A DNA stretch of 64,000 nucleotides, taken from NCBI RefSeq assembly GCF_005576615.1, contig NZ_CP040332.1, forward strand, positions 186,001 through 250,000. Direction: 5' to 3'. This DNA is from Natrinema versiforme (GTDB taxonomy: Archaea; Halobacteriota; Halobacteria; Halobacteriales; Natrialbaceae). Below, piece after piece: positions 26,389-35,149 of this stretch (its first letter is position 1; each line of letters opens with the position of its first letter). Under the pieces are notes generated by a model, which worked only from the letters and a program-made list of their open reading frames with translations, was not told the DNA's origin and searched no databases. The position numbers were made by a program, and so were the translations under genes.

Positions 26389-27327
26389 ATGGCATTGTCA
26401 GCCAGTCAGGTGCAGGAGCACCTTCGAGGAGTAGCGGCGGGTCTTCTCACACCATTGAACGGTGAGTTAGAGATCGAGCACGGAAAGCTCAGTGAAAACG
26501 CCGAAACACTCTATCAAGAGGGGATCAGAACGTTCCTCGCGACCGCGAACATAAGCGAATATCATTCCCTCTCGCAGAGAGAGCGAATCGACGCCGCGGA
26601 GACGGCGGTCGATGCTCTCCCCGAGGACACCTGCGTGCTCGCCGGCGTCGGCGGAAGCACGAGCAACGCCACCGAACTCATCCGTGAATACGAGCGGATC
26701 GGCGTCGACGCCATGATGATCATGCCGCCGGATCACACCTACCTTCACGAAGAGGGGTTGCTGGAGTATTACCGCAAACTCGCTGCAGCTACTGATCGGC
26801 CACTCGTACCGTACGTCCGCGGCTTCGATCCCTCGATCGAATATCTCGGCAAACTCACGCGGGTCGACGGTATCGTCGGAATCAAATACGCGCTTCCGGA
26901 TGCCGTGAAGTTGGGTGCTGGCGTTGCAGCCGGTGACGACGATGTCGTGTGGGTCAACGGCCTCGCCGAACCGTTCGCGGTCGCGTTCTGGGCCGAAGGG
27001 GCGGAAGGGTTCTCTGCCGGTGTGAGCAACTTCCGCCCGGAGGTCGGCCTCGAGCTGTTCGATGCCCTGACGAACGGGGAGTGGGAACGGGCTCGGGAAC
27101 TGCGGAACATCTGTCTCCCGTATCAAAACTTCCGTGACCAGACCGGGACGGAAAACGAGATTCCGGGGGCGATCAGTATTCCGGCCGTCAAAAAAGGACT
27201 CGAGCTCGCCGGACTCCACGGCGGCGAAGTCCGCGAGCCGATTCGCTCTCTCTCGGAGGAGGACGAGCGACGCGCCGAAGAGCTGTACGGCGAACTCGAC
27301 GACGATATCGCTCGCCTCGTCGAGTAA
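26389..27327 (+). CDS. Dihydrodipicolinate synthase-family protein 2 with altered TGE motif
   Basis: A 312-residue paralogue of the gene at 25113, with the same length and the same ending (KKGLELAGLHGGEVREPI). The Tyr (PYVRGFDP) and Schiff-base Lys (IVGIKYALPD) are kept, but the usual G-N-T-G-E motif reads ANISEY. The Thr that binds the pyruvyl carboxylate and relays protons is therefore lost. It may have a different substrate or support protein 1. The ATG at 26389 is preferred to 26344 by comparison with protein 1. It is followed 158 bp later by a ThDP enzyme. Confidence 0.82.
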   Translation: MALSASQVQEHLRGVAAGLLTPLNGELEIEHGKLSENAETLYQEGIRTFLATANISEYHSLSQRERIDAAETAVDALPEDTCVLAGVGGSTSNATELIREYERIGVDAMMIMPPDHTYLHEEGLLEYYRKLAAATDRPLVPYVRGFDPSIEYLGKLTRVDGIVGIKYALPDAVKLGAGVAAGDDDVVWVNGLAEPFAVAFWAEGAEGFSAGVSNFRPEVGLELFDALTNGEWERARELRNICLPYQNFRDQTGTENEIPGAISIPAVKKGLELAGLHGGEVREPIRSLSEEDERRAEELYGELDDDIARLVE

Positions 27328-27485
27328 AGACGGTTCGGTTCGAACGGGACAGCGCGGAAGCGACCGAGACGAGTTTTTCGACCGCGAACGCCGAGGCGTT
27401 TCGAGTCGATCGGTTGCGGACGGAGTTACGAGGACACCGACCGACCGCCCGAAAGCTTTAGCAGTCTGAAATAGCATGGGAAGAT

Positions 27486-29129
27486 ATGACGGTTGGAAGC
27501 GCAATAATCGATTGTCTCGTCGATGAAGGGATCACGACGCTGTTCGGAATTCCGGGGAAGCAAACGCTACCGATGAACGAGGCAGTCAGCGACCGAGACG
27601 ATGTCGAGTTCGTGATGGCGCGCCACGAGACGGTCGTTTCCCACAACGCGTGGGGATACGCGGAGTCGAGCAGTGAGATGGCTGCAACCGTGGTCATCCC
27701 CGGCCCGGGGGACATGAACGCGATGAACGGGCTGAAGAACGCGCTCAACGACTGTACGCCGCTGATCCATATTTCGGTCGAAACGGAACCGGAGGTCCGC
27801 GGCGGCGACGGCATTCACGAGACGCCGCCCGACACGTACGACAACGTCGTCAAGGAGAACGTACTCGTCGAGACGCCACAGAGTACGATCGCGGAACTCC
27901 GACGCGCGATCCGGATCGCCAGGACTCCGCCGAAGGGTCCCGTTCGAATCGGCGTTCCGAAGAACTTCCTCCCGAGGGCGGTCGAACTGGCCGCGGCCGG
28001 TGAGATCGAGCCCGCCGAGGCCCCCGCGGCTCCCGACGAGAAGGTATCGGAAGCGGCGTCGCTGCTCGCCGACGCCGATGCACCCGTCATCGTCGCCGGC
28101 GGCGGTGTTCGAGCCGCGGCGGCGTCGGCCGACCTCCGAGACGTCGCCGAGCGACTCGACGCGCCGGTTGTGACGACGTACAAGGGAAAGGGAACGTTCC
28201 CGGAGGACCATCCCCTCTCGGCGGGCGTTCTCTGTGGCGGATCGAGCGCGGAACTGCGGGCGCTGCTGGGAGACGCCGACGCCGCGCTCGGCGTCGGCAC
28301 CGACTTCGACGCCGTGAGTACGAGCAAGTGGGCCGTGGATCTCCCCGAATCGATCGTTCACGTGACGCTCGACGCCTCCGACATCGGCACCAGCTACGAC
28401 CCGGCGGTGAGTATCGCGGCGGACGCCGCGCGGACGCTCGCTGCGCTCGACGACTCGTTGGCCGATCACACGGTCTCGAGCGGGTCGGGGGTCGATCGCG
28501 CGCGATCGGTCCGCGAGTCCGATCGGAATCGAATAGCCGAGCTCTTGGAGACGGACGAAGCGCCGCTCCCGTCCGTCGCCGCGCTCGACGCCATCCGTAC
28601 GGCAGCGCCGAGAGACGCTATCGTAACGGCGGACGCCGGTGGGTCGCGCGTCTGGACCGTTGTGACGTTCCCCGCGTACGGTCCCAGGAACTACGTCAAC
28701 CCCGGCTCGTGGGCGACGATGGGGACCGGACTCCCGTCGGCGATCGGTGCCCGCGCCGCGAATCCTGATCGGCCGGTACTCACCATCGTCGGCGACGGCG
28801 GATTGATGATGAGCGTCCACGAACTCCATACGCTCGTCGACGAGGGTATCGACGTCACCGTCGTCGTCCTCAACAACAGCGACTACGCCATCATCTCCGA
28901 AGAGGCCGAACGCAGTTATCGGATGTCCACGAGCGAGTACGGCTGGACCGACGCGCCCCTCGACTTCCAGACGATCGCCCGGGGTATCGGTCTCGAGGCG
29001 CACGCTGCCGAGACGCCGGCGCAACTCAAGTCGGCCGTCGCCGACGCGCTCGAGAGCGACGGCCCGACCCTCATCGAAGTCCCGACCGACCCGACCGAGC
29101 CGCAGGCCGGCGTTCACATGACGGACTGA
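27486..29129 (+). CDS. Thiamine diphosphate-dependent enzyme (acetolactate synthase/2-ketoacid decarboxylase family)
   Basis: A 547-residue three-domain ThDP enzyme. The N-terminal PYR domain carries the activating Glu in ARHETVVSHNAWGYA (about 42-56), then a middle domain. The C-terminal PP domain has the ThDP motif GDGGLMMSVHELHTLVDEG ending in LNNSDYA. Relatives include acetolactate synthase, benzoylformate decarboxylase and sulfopyruvate decarboxylase. The PYR domain has the catalytic Glu but FAD-specific features were not recognised, so a 2-ketoacid decarboxylase or carboligase role is more likely than branched-chain synthesis. It follows the DHDPS-like pair and may act on their ketoacid product. 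Confidence 0.82.
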   Translation: MTVGSAIIDCLVDEGITTLFGIPGKQTLPMNEAVSDRDDVEFVMARHETVVSHNAWGYAESSSEMAATVVIPGPGDMNAMNGLKNALNDCTPLIHISVETEPEVRGGDGIHETPPDTYDNVVKENVLVETPQSTIAELRRAIRIARTPPKGPVRIGVPKNFLPRAVELAAAGEIEPAEAPAAPDEKVSEAASLLADADAPVIVAGGGVRAAAASADLRDVAERLDAPVVTTYKGKGTFPEDHPLSAGVLCGGSSAELRALLGDADAALGVGTDFDAVSTSKWAVDLPESIVHVTLDASDIGTSYDPAVSIAADAARTLAALDDSLADHTVSSGSGVDRARSVRESDRNRIAELLETDEAPLPSVAALDAIRTAAPRDAIVTADAGGSRVWTVVTFPAYGPRNYVNPGSWATMGTGLPSAIGARAANPDRPVLTIVGDGGLMMSVHELHTLVDEGIDVTVVVLNNSDYAIISEEAERSYRMSTSEYGWTDAPLDFQTIARGIGLEAHAAETPAQLKSAVADALESDGPTLIEVPTDPTEPQAGVHMTD

Positions 29130-29247
29130 CCGTTCTGCAGCATCGGCAGGGAACTGAACGGACCGTCGAACGGTCCAGAGGCTGCATTCGGTTGTCGTGG
29201 TTCGTGGAGTTATTTCAGTTCGTTCGATTACACGTTCCGCGATTCCT

Positions 29248-29264
29248 GTTCCCCACTGAGGAAC
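29248..29264. promoter_or_regulatory. Operator-like site, motif 2
   Basis: GTTCCCCACTGAGGAAC: GTTCC/GGAAC arms with 7 bp between. Confidence 0.5.
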
Positions 29265-29363
29265 ACCGAGTGGTGCTTCGATTGCTGATCCGGCTCGATT
29301 CCGGGAGAATCGGTCAGCCGACGGGATCGGGGAGCCGGTTCGGTCGCACTGCGATCACGATTG

Positions 29364-29380
29364 ATTCCCGATAGGGGAAC
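29364..29380. promoter_or_regulatory. Operator-like site, motif 2
   Basis: ATTCCCGATAGGGGAAC, TTCCC/GGGAA arms, lies 17 bp before the motif 1 site. Confidence 0.55.
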
Positions 29381-29397
29381 GGTGGCCAGCCATGAAC

Positions 29398-29417
29398 TTA
29401 CAAACGTATAGATGTAA
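29398..29417. promoter_or_regulatory. Operator-like site, motif 1
   Basis: TTACAAACGTATAGATGTAA, TTACA/TGTAA arms around a CGTATAG centre. Confidence 0.55.
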
Positions 29418-29527
29418 ACCAAGGGCAAACAGCTCTCGATCTACAATGGTACCGTTGTATATTCGTAGACACGATGGCCACCGTACCACCGGGTCATCCG
29501 ACGAGAGCGCAGCCCCTATGCCATATT

Positions 29528-29544
29528 ATTCCCCTATAGGGAAC
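29528..29544. promoter_or_regulatory. Operator-like site, motif 2
   Basis: ATTCCCCTATAGGGAAC is close to the site before the IclR gene at 36775. It lies 160 bp before the enolase-family gene. Confidence 0.55.
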
Positions 29545-29706
29545 GAAATGGGTCCCGTCTCGGTCCGAGACCGCGATGGGGTTTGATCAGCGATGGCGAT
29601 AGCCGTCGTCAGACAACGGATTACCACTTGCAGAGACATTCGTCCACGACGCCCTCTCGTGAAGGGGAGGAACAGGCTTATCAATTGAGACGAAGAGATC
29701 GGTACC

Positions 29707-30939
29707 ATGTACTCCGACTTCGCCGATCGGTTGGCGACGACCATGTGGCAGGACTTCGATCGCACGCCGTCACGAGAAGACAATCCCGCCGAAATTACTG
29801 ATGTTTCCACCGTCGTTGTCGACGGCAATTTCCCGTGGACGATCGTAACGGTCGAAACTGATACCGGTGTGACCGGGGTCGGCGAAGCGTATCCGTCACC
29901 GGGAGTCCACGAGGTGATCACGGACTATTTCGAGCCCGTCCTGCGGGGAGAGAACCCGCTGGACGTCGAACGACTGTACAACCTCATGCGGGCCAGTCTC
30001 TCCGGTCGAGGGTCCCAGCAGGGGATCGGGACCATTGCGATCAGCGGTATTGAACTCGCGCTCTGGGATACCGCCGGAAAGCTCCTCGATCAGCCGGTCT
30101 ATCAACTCCTGGGCGGGAAGATGCGGGACGAGGTTCGGATGTACGCCGACTGCCACGGCGGAGAGGGAATGGTCGCGGCCGCCCGCAACGACCAACGAAC
30201 CGAGACCTACGAAGCGGAGGCGTATGCGCGTTCGGCGCGCGACGCGGTCGACGACGGCTACGAAATCGTGAAGTTCGATCTCGACGTGCCGTCCGGCCGA
30301 GACATCGACACCCTCTCTCGTCACCTCGACAAACCGGAACTGGAACACAAGCGGCGCCTCGTCGAGGCCGTCACCGACGAAGTCGGCGACGAGGCCGAAG
30401 TCACGGTCGACCTCCACTGGAACCTCAGCGTCGAGGCGGCCGAACGGCTCTGTGCGATCCTCGAACCGTACGACCTCGCGTGGATCGAAGACCCGATCCC
30501 GCCGGAGAACGAGTCGGCGATGACGAGGTTGAACCGGAGCGTCGATCAACAACTGCTCACCGGCGAGAATCGCTACGGCCGACACGGGTTCCGCGACCTC
30601 GTCGAACGGCAATCGGTCGCCTTCGTCGCACCCGATATCCCGAAGACGGGCGGTATCGCCGAGACGAAGAAAATCGCCGAACTCGCGGAAACGTCCTACA
30701 TGACGCTCGCTCCGCACAACATCGGGAGCCCCGTCGCAACGATGGCGGGCGTCCACGTCGGCGCGTCGGTCCCGAACTTCCTCGGGCTGGAGTTTCACGC
30801 CCGCGACGTTCCGTGGTGGGACGACCTGGTCGACACCGATGAACCGCTCATTCGGAACGGATATATCGACGTTCCGGACGATCCCGGGCTCGGCATCGAA
30901 CTCGACTGGGATGTCGTCGAGACCCACCGCAAGCGATAG
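29707..30939 (+). CDS. Enolase-superfamily dehydratase 1 (mandelate racemase/galactonate dehydratase type)
   Basis: A 410-residue MR/MLE-type protein. An N-terminal capping domain (to about 130) with GVGEAYPSPG precedes the barrel. The barrel has an acid-base Lys in IVKFDLDVP, metal ligands in VDLHWN (Asp), WIEDPIPP (Glu) and TGENRYG (Glu), and a His in LAPHNIGSP. This is the pattern of D-galactonate- and aldonate-type dehydratases, which convert the acid to a 2-keto-3-deoxy acid with Mg2+. It is first in a run of sugar-acid genes to 35 kb and has four operator-like palindromes upstream. Exact substrate unknown. Confidence 0.88.
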   Translation: MYSDFADRLATTMWQDFDRTPSREDNPAEITDVSTVVVDGNFPWTIVTVETDTGVTGVGEAYPSPGVHEVITDYFEPVLRGENPLDVERLYNLMRASLSGRGSQQGIGTIAISGIELALWDTAGKLLDQPVYQLLGGKMRDEVRMYADCHGGEGMVAAARNDQRTETYEAEAYARSARDAVDDGYEIVKFDLDVPSGRDIDTLSRHLDKPELEHKRRLVEAVTDEVGDEAEVTVDLHWNLSVEAAERLCAILEPYDLAWIEDPIPPENESAMTRLNRSVDQQLLTGENRYGRHGFRDLVERQSVAFVAPDIPKTGGIAETKKIAELAETSYMTLAPHNIGSPVATMAGVHVGASVPNFLGLEFHARDVPWWDDLVDTDEPLIRNGYIDVPDDPGLGIELDWDVVETHRKR

Positions 30940-31017
30940 TCACACGCCGAGAGATGCCGGACGAGGTCGAGCAAACGACAGAAGATATATGTCACCACAT
31001 ATCACATCGGAGAACGA

Positions 31018-32184
31018 ATGCCACCGACTATTACGCGCATCGAATCGATAGAGTTCGCGTACGAACTGACCGACGTCGGATACAGTCCGAACGGCTTTAG
31101 CGTCGTCTACGAACCGGGGTCCTCGACCGAGCGACGGTTGTTCGCACTCCGCATTCACACGGACGAGGGGATCACCGGCGAGTACGTCGGTGGGAACTCG
31201 CCCGCGGCCGCACAGATAAACATGGTCGCCGACTACCTGATCGGCGAAAATCCGCTCGAGCGTGAGCGCCACTGGAGCGCGATGAAACGCGCCCTGCGAA
31301 AGTACGACTGGATGGGACTGGGGCCGCTGGATATCGCGCTCTGGGATTTCGCCGGAAAGTACCGAAACGCTCCGATCCACGAGCTACTCGGAACGTACCG
31401 CGAATCGTTTCCCGGCTACGCCTCGACGTATCAGGGAGACAAGAACGGTGGCCTGGATTCTCCGGCGGCGTTCGCCGATTTCGCCGAGGAGTGTCTCGAG
31501 ATGGGGTATCCGGCGTTCAAGATACACGATTGGGGCGGCAACTGGACCGACCCAGCGGAGACGGCCGAGGCGGTCAGGGCGGTCGGGGACAGGGTCGGCG
31601 ACCGGATGGACCTGATGCTCGACCCCGCCTGCGAGCCGTCGACTTTCGCCGACGCGCTGAAGATGGGGAAGGCCTGCGACGACGCGAACTTCCTCTGGTA
31701 CGAGGATCCGTACCGCGACGGCGGCGTTTCGCAGCACGCTCATCGGAAACTCAGACAGAAACTCGAGACACCGCTGCTACAGACGGAACACGTCCGAGGC
31801 GTGGAACCGCACGCGGACTTCGTCGCTGCCGAGGCGACCGATTTCGTCCGCGCCGACCCCGAATACGATGGGGGAATTACCGGTGCGATGAAGATCGCTC
31901 GCATCGCCGAGGGGTTTGGCCTGGACGTGGAATACCACGCGCCCGGCCCCGCCCACCGGCAGTGCCTCGCGGCGACGCGAAACAGCAACTACTACGAGGT
32001 CGCGTTGGTTCATCCGGACTGTCAGAATACCCAGCCGCCGGTGTACGCGAACGGTTACTCCGACTCGATCGATACGATCGACGGCGACGGCTTCGTTACC
32101 GTTCCGGACGGACCGGGGCTCGGAGTCGAATACGATTGGGACGAGATCCTCTCGCGCGAAACCGGACGACGAGTGTACGAATAG
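31018..32184 (+). CDS. Enolase-superfamily dehydratase 2
   Basis: A 388-residue enolase-superfamily protein, distinct from its neighbours. Barrel motifs are FKIHDWG (Lys-x-His), LMLDPACEP (Asp ligand), LWYEDPY (Glu ligand), LQTEHVRG (Glu ligand) and DVEYHAPGPAHRQ (His). The Lys-x-His pair and the second His suggest a different stereochemistry from enzyme 1. A TATA-like GATATATG lies at 30983-30990, about 30 bp before the ATG. It follows enzyme 1 by 78 bp on the same strand. Likely a sugar-acid dehydratase or epimerase of unknown substrate. Confidence 0.85.
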   Translation: MPPTITRIESIEFAYELTDVGYSPNGFSVVYEPGSSTERRLFALRIHTDEGITGEYVGGNSPAAAQINMVADYLIGENPLERERHWSAMKRALRKYDWMGLGPLDIALWDFAGKYRNAPIHELLGTYRESFPGYASTYQGDKNGGLDSPAAFADFAEECLEMGYPAFKIHDWGGNWTDPAETAEAVRAVGDRVGDRMDLMLDPACEPSTFADALKMGKACDDANFLWYEDPYRDGGVSQHAHRKLRQKLETPLLQTEHVRGVEPHADFVAAEATDFVRADPEYDGGITGAMKIARIAEGFGLDVEYHAPGPAHRQCLAATRNSNYYEVALVHPDCQNTQPPVYANGYSDSIDTIDGDGFVTVPDGPGLGVEYDWDEILSRETGRRVYE

Positions 32185-32391
32185 GTTCCTATCGGGACGG
32201 ACCGGTAATTCGGGGACAACCGTCGTGTAGACGCCCGGAAGGACACTGGATTCGAGACCCGGGACCGGTCAGTGGGGCTCGTCCCTGAATTACCGGACCG
32301 GCGCGAATTGCACGGTCACGACGGCAATCTCCCCGTCGTGGGATGAGTATGCTCCCGAAAAGCTTTAGGTCGCCTGTGAGTGGTACGACGT

Positions 32392-33465
32392 ATGAGCACT
32401 GAAGAGCGTCTGGGAGACGTTCGAGTCGGTGTCCGAACACGATCCCTTTCGGAGTCGCGGTTACAGTACGTCCGTCAGCTCGGTGCGACGGACATCTTCG
32501 TCGACCACGCCGATACGGAAGAAGAGCCCGACGCGTTCAACGATCGCGACGGATCCGATACCATCGCGGTCGGCCCGGATCAGATCCCGTCAGTCAGCGA
32601 ACTGACTGCCGCCCGCGAACGGGTGGAAGACGCCGGACTCTCGTTGACCGGCGTTCACTCGCTCCCGTACTCGATGTACGGCGATATCATGTTCGACCGA
32701 GACGGGGCGGACGAAGCGATCGACCAGATCTCGACGCTCATCCGGAACCTCGGGGAAGCGGACATTCCGATACTGGGGTATCAGTGGAACCCCCGGAGCG
32801 TCGTTCCCATGCGGACATCCCCGGTCGAAATCCGCGGCGAGGCCGAGGGAACCGCGTTCGACCTGGACGAACTCGACGACCCGCACGAGCTCGCACCGGG
32901 CCTCGACCGAGAGTACACCGAAGAGGAGTTCTGGGACAATTACCGGTACTTCCTTGAGTCGGTGCTCCCGGTCGCGGAGGAGGCCGGGGTCGACCTCGCC
33001 CTCCATCCGGTAGACCCGCCGGTTCTCGAATCCCTCGCTGGCATTCCGCGGTTGTTCCGCAGCGTCGAGAACTTCGAACGGGGAATGGAACTCGTCCCGA
33101 GCGATAACCACGGGTTGAAGCTCTGTCTCGGATGCTTCTCTCAGATGGGAGAAGACATCACTGACGTAATCCAGCGGTTCGGTAAGCGGGATCAGATCGT
33201 CTTCGTCCACTTCCGCGACGTCGTCGGAACGGTACCGGAGTTCCACGAAACGTTCGTCGATAGCGGGAACTTCGATCCAGCCGAAGCCGTTCGAGCGCTC
33301 AACGACATCGGCTTCGAGGGAGCAGTCCTTCCGGATCACGTTCCGGAGATGGTCGGCGACGATGACTGGCGACACCGCGCTCGCGGGTTCACCGTCGGAT
33401 ATCTCCGCGGCGTCATCGATACGGTTCGATCCGAACGGATTGGGCAGAGAGCCGAGACGGAGTAA
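32392..33465 (+). CDS. Mannonate dehydratase-like protein 2 (UxuA family)
   Basis: A 357-residue UxuA-family TIM barrel. Expected metal ligands are kept: His in ALHPVDPP, Cys in KLCLGCFSQ, His in FVHFRDV and Asp in VLPDHVPEM. The usual HPDDP reads HPVDP, whereas the paralogue at 9334 keeps HPDDP. It has an N-terminal extension and an extra acidic loop (about 165-185). A TATA-like AGCTTTAGG lies about 30 bp before the ATG at 32392. It sits between two enolase-type dehydratases, so it may act on another epimer of the same sugar acids, or as an epimerase. Confidence 0.83.
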   Translation: MSTEERLGDVRVGVRTRSLSESRLQYVRQLGATDIFVDHADTEEEPDAFNDRDGSDTIAVGPDQIPSVSELTAARERVEDAGLSLTGVHSLPYSMYGDIMFDRDGADEAIDQISTLIRNLGEADIPILGYQWNPRSVVPMRTSPVEIRGEAEGTAFDLDELDDPHELAPGLDREYTEEEFWDNYRYFLESVLPVAEEAGVDLALHPVDPPVLESLAGIPRLFRSVENFERGMELVPSDNHGLKLCLGCFSQMGEDITDVIQRFGKRDQIVFVHFRDVVGTVPEFHETFVDSGNFDPAEAVRALNDIGFEGAVLPDHVPEMVGDDDWRHRARGFTVGYLRGVIDTVRSERIGQRAETE

Positions 33466-33648
33466 TACCAAGCACATCTGGACGGTCCGGTCGACCAGCA
33501 CGGCTCGCGGCAGCGTCCGGAAGCGAAACCGTCAAAGAACTCGAGATGTGGCGACTTACGTCCCATCGGTCGAATACGCGTACGGCGCAGGTGCGACAAT
33601 TGCCGTACCAAACTTTATTAGATATCGTGCAGTGTATTGACACTACCC

Positions 33649-33750
33649 ATGGCATGCCCTCGATGTGACGTGAGTCAGAATAGGCCGTACGAACACCCCC
33701 AGTACCAGTGTGACGAGTGCGGTTACGTCCCGGTGCAGGGTGCAGATTAA
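33649..33750 (+). CDS. 33-residue zinc-ribbon microprotein
   Basis: A tiny acidic protein that opens MACPRCDVSQ and has two CxxC pairs, CPRC at residues 3-6 and CDEC at residues 21-24. They would bind one zinc as a rubredoxin-like knuckle pair. A TATA-like ACTTTATTAGA is centred about 33 bp before the ATG, so the gene has its own promoter. It lies between the UxuA-like and third enolase-family genes on the same strand. Small zinc-finger proteins of this kind are common in haloarchaea and several affect regulation or metabolism; this one's role is unknown. Confidence 0.7.
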   Translation: MACPRCDVSQNRPYEHPQYQCDECGYVPVQGAD

Positions 33751-33823
33751 ATCAGTGATACGTCCAACGATTACGTTGGTGAAACCCCACTACATCACGC
33801 CGCTATGCGGAGAAATGATCCGT

Positions 33824-33835
33824 AACTATTTAATA
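33824..33835 (+). promoter_or_regulatory. TATA box that decides the start of enolase-family gene 3
   Basis: AACTATTTAATA ends directly before an in-frame ATG at 33837. Transcription should start near 33857, so the second ATG at 33858 is the leaderless start. Confidence 0.6.
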
Positions 33836-33857
33836 GATGTCCGAAGGTGTGTCACGT

Positions 33858-35102
33858 ATGGACATCGCCCATGTAGATAGCTATGCATTATCATCGCCGA
33901 TCGATCCACCGCAAGACCGCTCGTTCCACGGCGGCACCCGACGGTTGAACAAGCGAGACGTCGTTCTCGTCGTTCTGGAAACGCGTGACGGGGAACAGGG
34001 ATTCGCTACCGCTGGTGCGAGTAGCTCCGCGATGCGCGAGTACTTCGAAGGCGACTCACAGGGAACGTTCGCCGACGTTCTCGGTGGTACCGTCGCCGAC
34101 GCGCTCGAGGGAGAGACGATCACCGAGGTGACCGACGCCCACGATCTGATCTCCGATACGAACCTTCCGGCACACCTCCAGACGGAGGCGATCTCGGCGG
34201 TCGACGTCGCATTGTGGGACCTCCGAGGAAAGGAACTTGGCACGCCCGTTTACGACCTGCTCACCGACGAATACGAGACGGAGCCGGCTGAGGAAATGCC
34301 GCTCTACGCCAGCGGCGGGATGTACATGGAGCCCGAAGGCTACGTCGAGCAAGCCGAGGTCCTCGAGGAGGAGGGGTTCTTCGGCTACAAGTATCGTCCC
34401 GGGATCGGACCGGACGGGGATCGGCGGACGGTCGAGCAGCTCGCCGCGGCGACCGACGAGATGGCGTTCATGCTCGACGTCCACACGTGGTGGAAGCTCC
34501 GGAGCTCGTACGGGGACGATACCGTTCAGAATCTCGTCGAACACGCTGCACGTGAAGGTGCGTTCTGGATCGAAGAACCGGTGGAGCCGGACGATCACGA
34601 GGGGTATACCTCATTAGCGGAGCACGGTGCACCGCTCGCGGGCGGCGAAAGCAAAGAGTCCCCGTCCGGGCTCGTCGAACTGGGAGAGACCGGTGCCGTC
34701 GACTTCCTTCAGGGCGACGTGCGGCATCACGAGGGGTTCTCGGGTTGTCGTCCTGCGATCGAGTTCTGTCGCGGTCGTGACGTCGAGTTCGTTCCCCATA
34801 ACTTCGGCACGTGGCTCGGACTGATCGCCAACGCCCATCTCGTCGCCGCAGCCCCGGAAGTGCGGCTGCTGGAGTATCCGGTCTTCGAAAACGATCCGAC
34901 GATTGACGGTCGACCCGATCCCGGCATGTATCCGTTCGAGCTCGCGTTCGATATTATCGACGGCGAACCGGACATCGATAACGGGATGCTGACCGTACCG
35001 GACGGACCCGGCCTCGGAGTCGATGTGAACCTCGACGTGATCCGGGACTACCCGTTCGCCGACGGACCGTGGACGGAGTTCCACTACGACGAGGACGAGT
35101 AA
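33858..35102 (+). CDS. Enolase-superfamily dehydratase 3 (glucarate/fuconate-like)
   Basis: A 414-residue enolase-superfamily protein. Motifs are YKYRPGIGPDG (Lys in the KxR position), MLDVHTWW (Asp ligand), WIEEPVEPDD (Glu ligand), AGGESKESP (Glu ligand) and VPHNFGTWLG (His). The KYRPG and HNFG pattern resembles MR-group sugar-acid dehydratases. The start is placed at 33858, where MDIAHVDSYALSSPI matches the family's first strand and the promoter requires it; 33837 is an alternative in frame. It is the third dehydratase of this class within 5.4 kb. Confidence 0.85.
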   Translation: MDIAHVDSYALSSPIDPPQDRSFHGGTRRLNKRDVVLVVLETRDGEQGFATAGASSSAMREYFEGDSQGTFADVLGGTVADALEGETITEVTDAHDLISDTNLPAHLQTEAISAVDVALWDLRGKELGTPVYDLLTDEYETEPAEEMPLYASGGMYMEPEGYVEQAEVLEEEGFFGYKYRPGIGPDGDRRTVEQLAAATDEMAFMLDVHTWWKLRSSYGDDTVQNLVEHAAREGAFWIEEPVEPDDHEGYTSLAEHGAPLAGGESKESPSGLVELGETGAVDFLQGDVRHHEGFSGCRPAIEFCRGRDVEFVPHNFGTWLGLIANAHLVAAAPEVRLLEYPVFENDPTIDGRPDPGMYPFELAFDIIDGEPDIDNGMLTVPDGPGLGVDVNLDVIRDYPFADGPWTEFHYDEDE

Positions 35103-35149
35103 CCGCCTCGAGGCGGCGGCGGTCAAACCGAAGGCTGTCGACTACTGGC

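Larger units (their letters stand above)
29130..29706 (+). other. Regulatory intergenic region with four palindromes before enolase-family gene 1
   Basis: About 575 bp without a gene. It carries motif 2 palindromes at 29248, 29364 and 29528 and one motif 1 palindrome at 29398. A TATA-like CTTATCAAT is centred about 27 bp before the ATG at 29707. The density of sites is the highest in the window. Confidence 0.65.

Noticed and set aside
27567-29117. 516-codon minus-strand open frame opposite the ThDP enzyme
   Set aside because: Arg/Val/Asp-rich antisense shadow; the plus strand has all ThDP motifs.
30985-31000. ATATGTCACCACATAT palindrome before enolase-family gene 2
   Set aside because: It overlaps the TATA position and occurs once; symmetry is probably chance.
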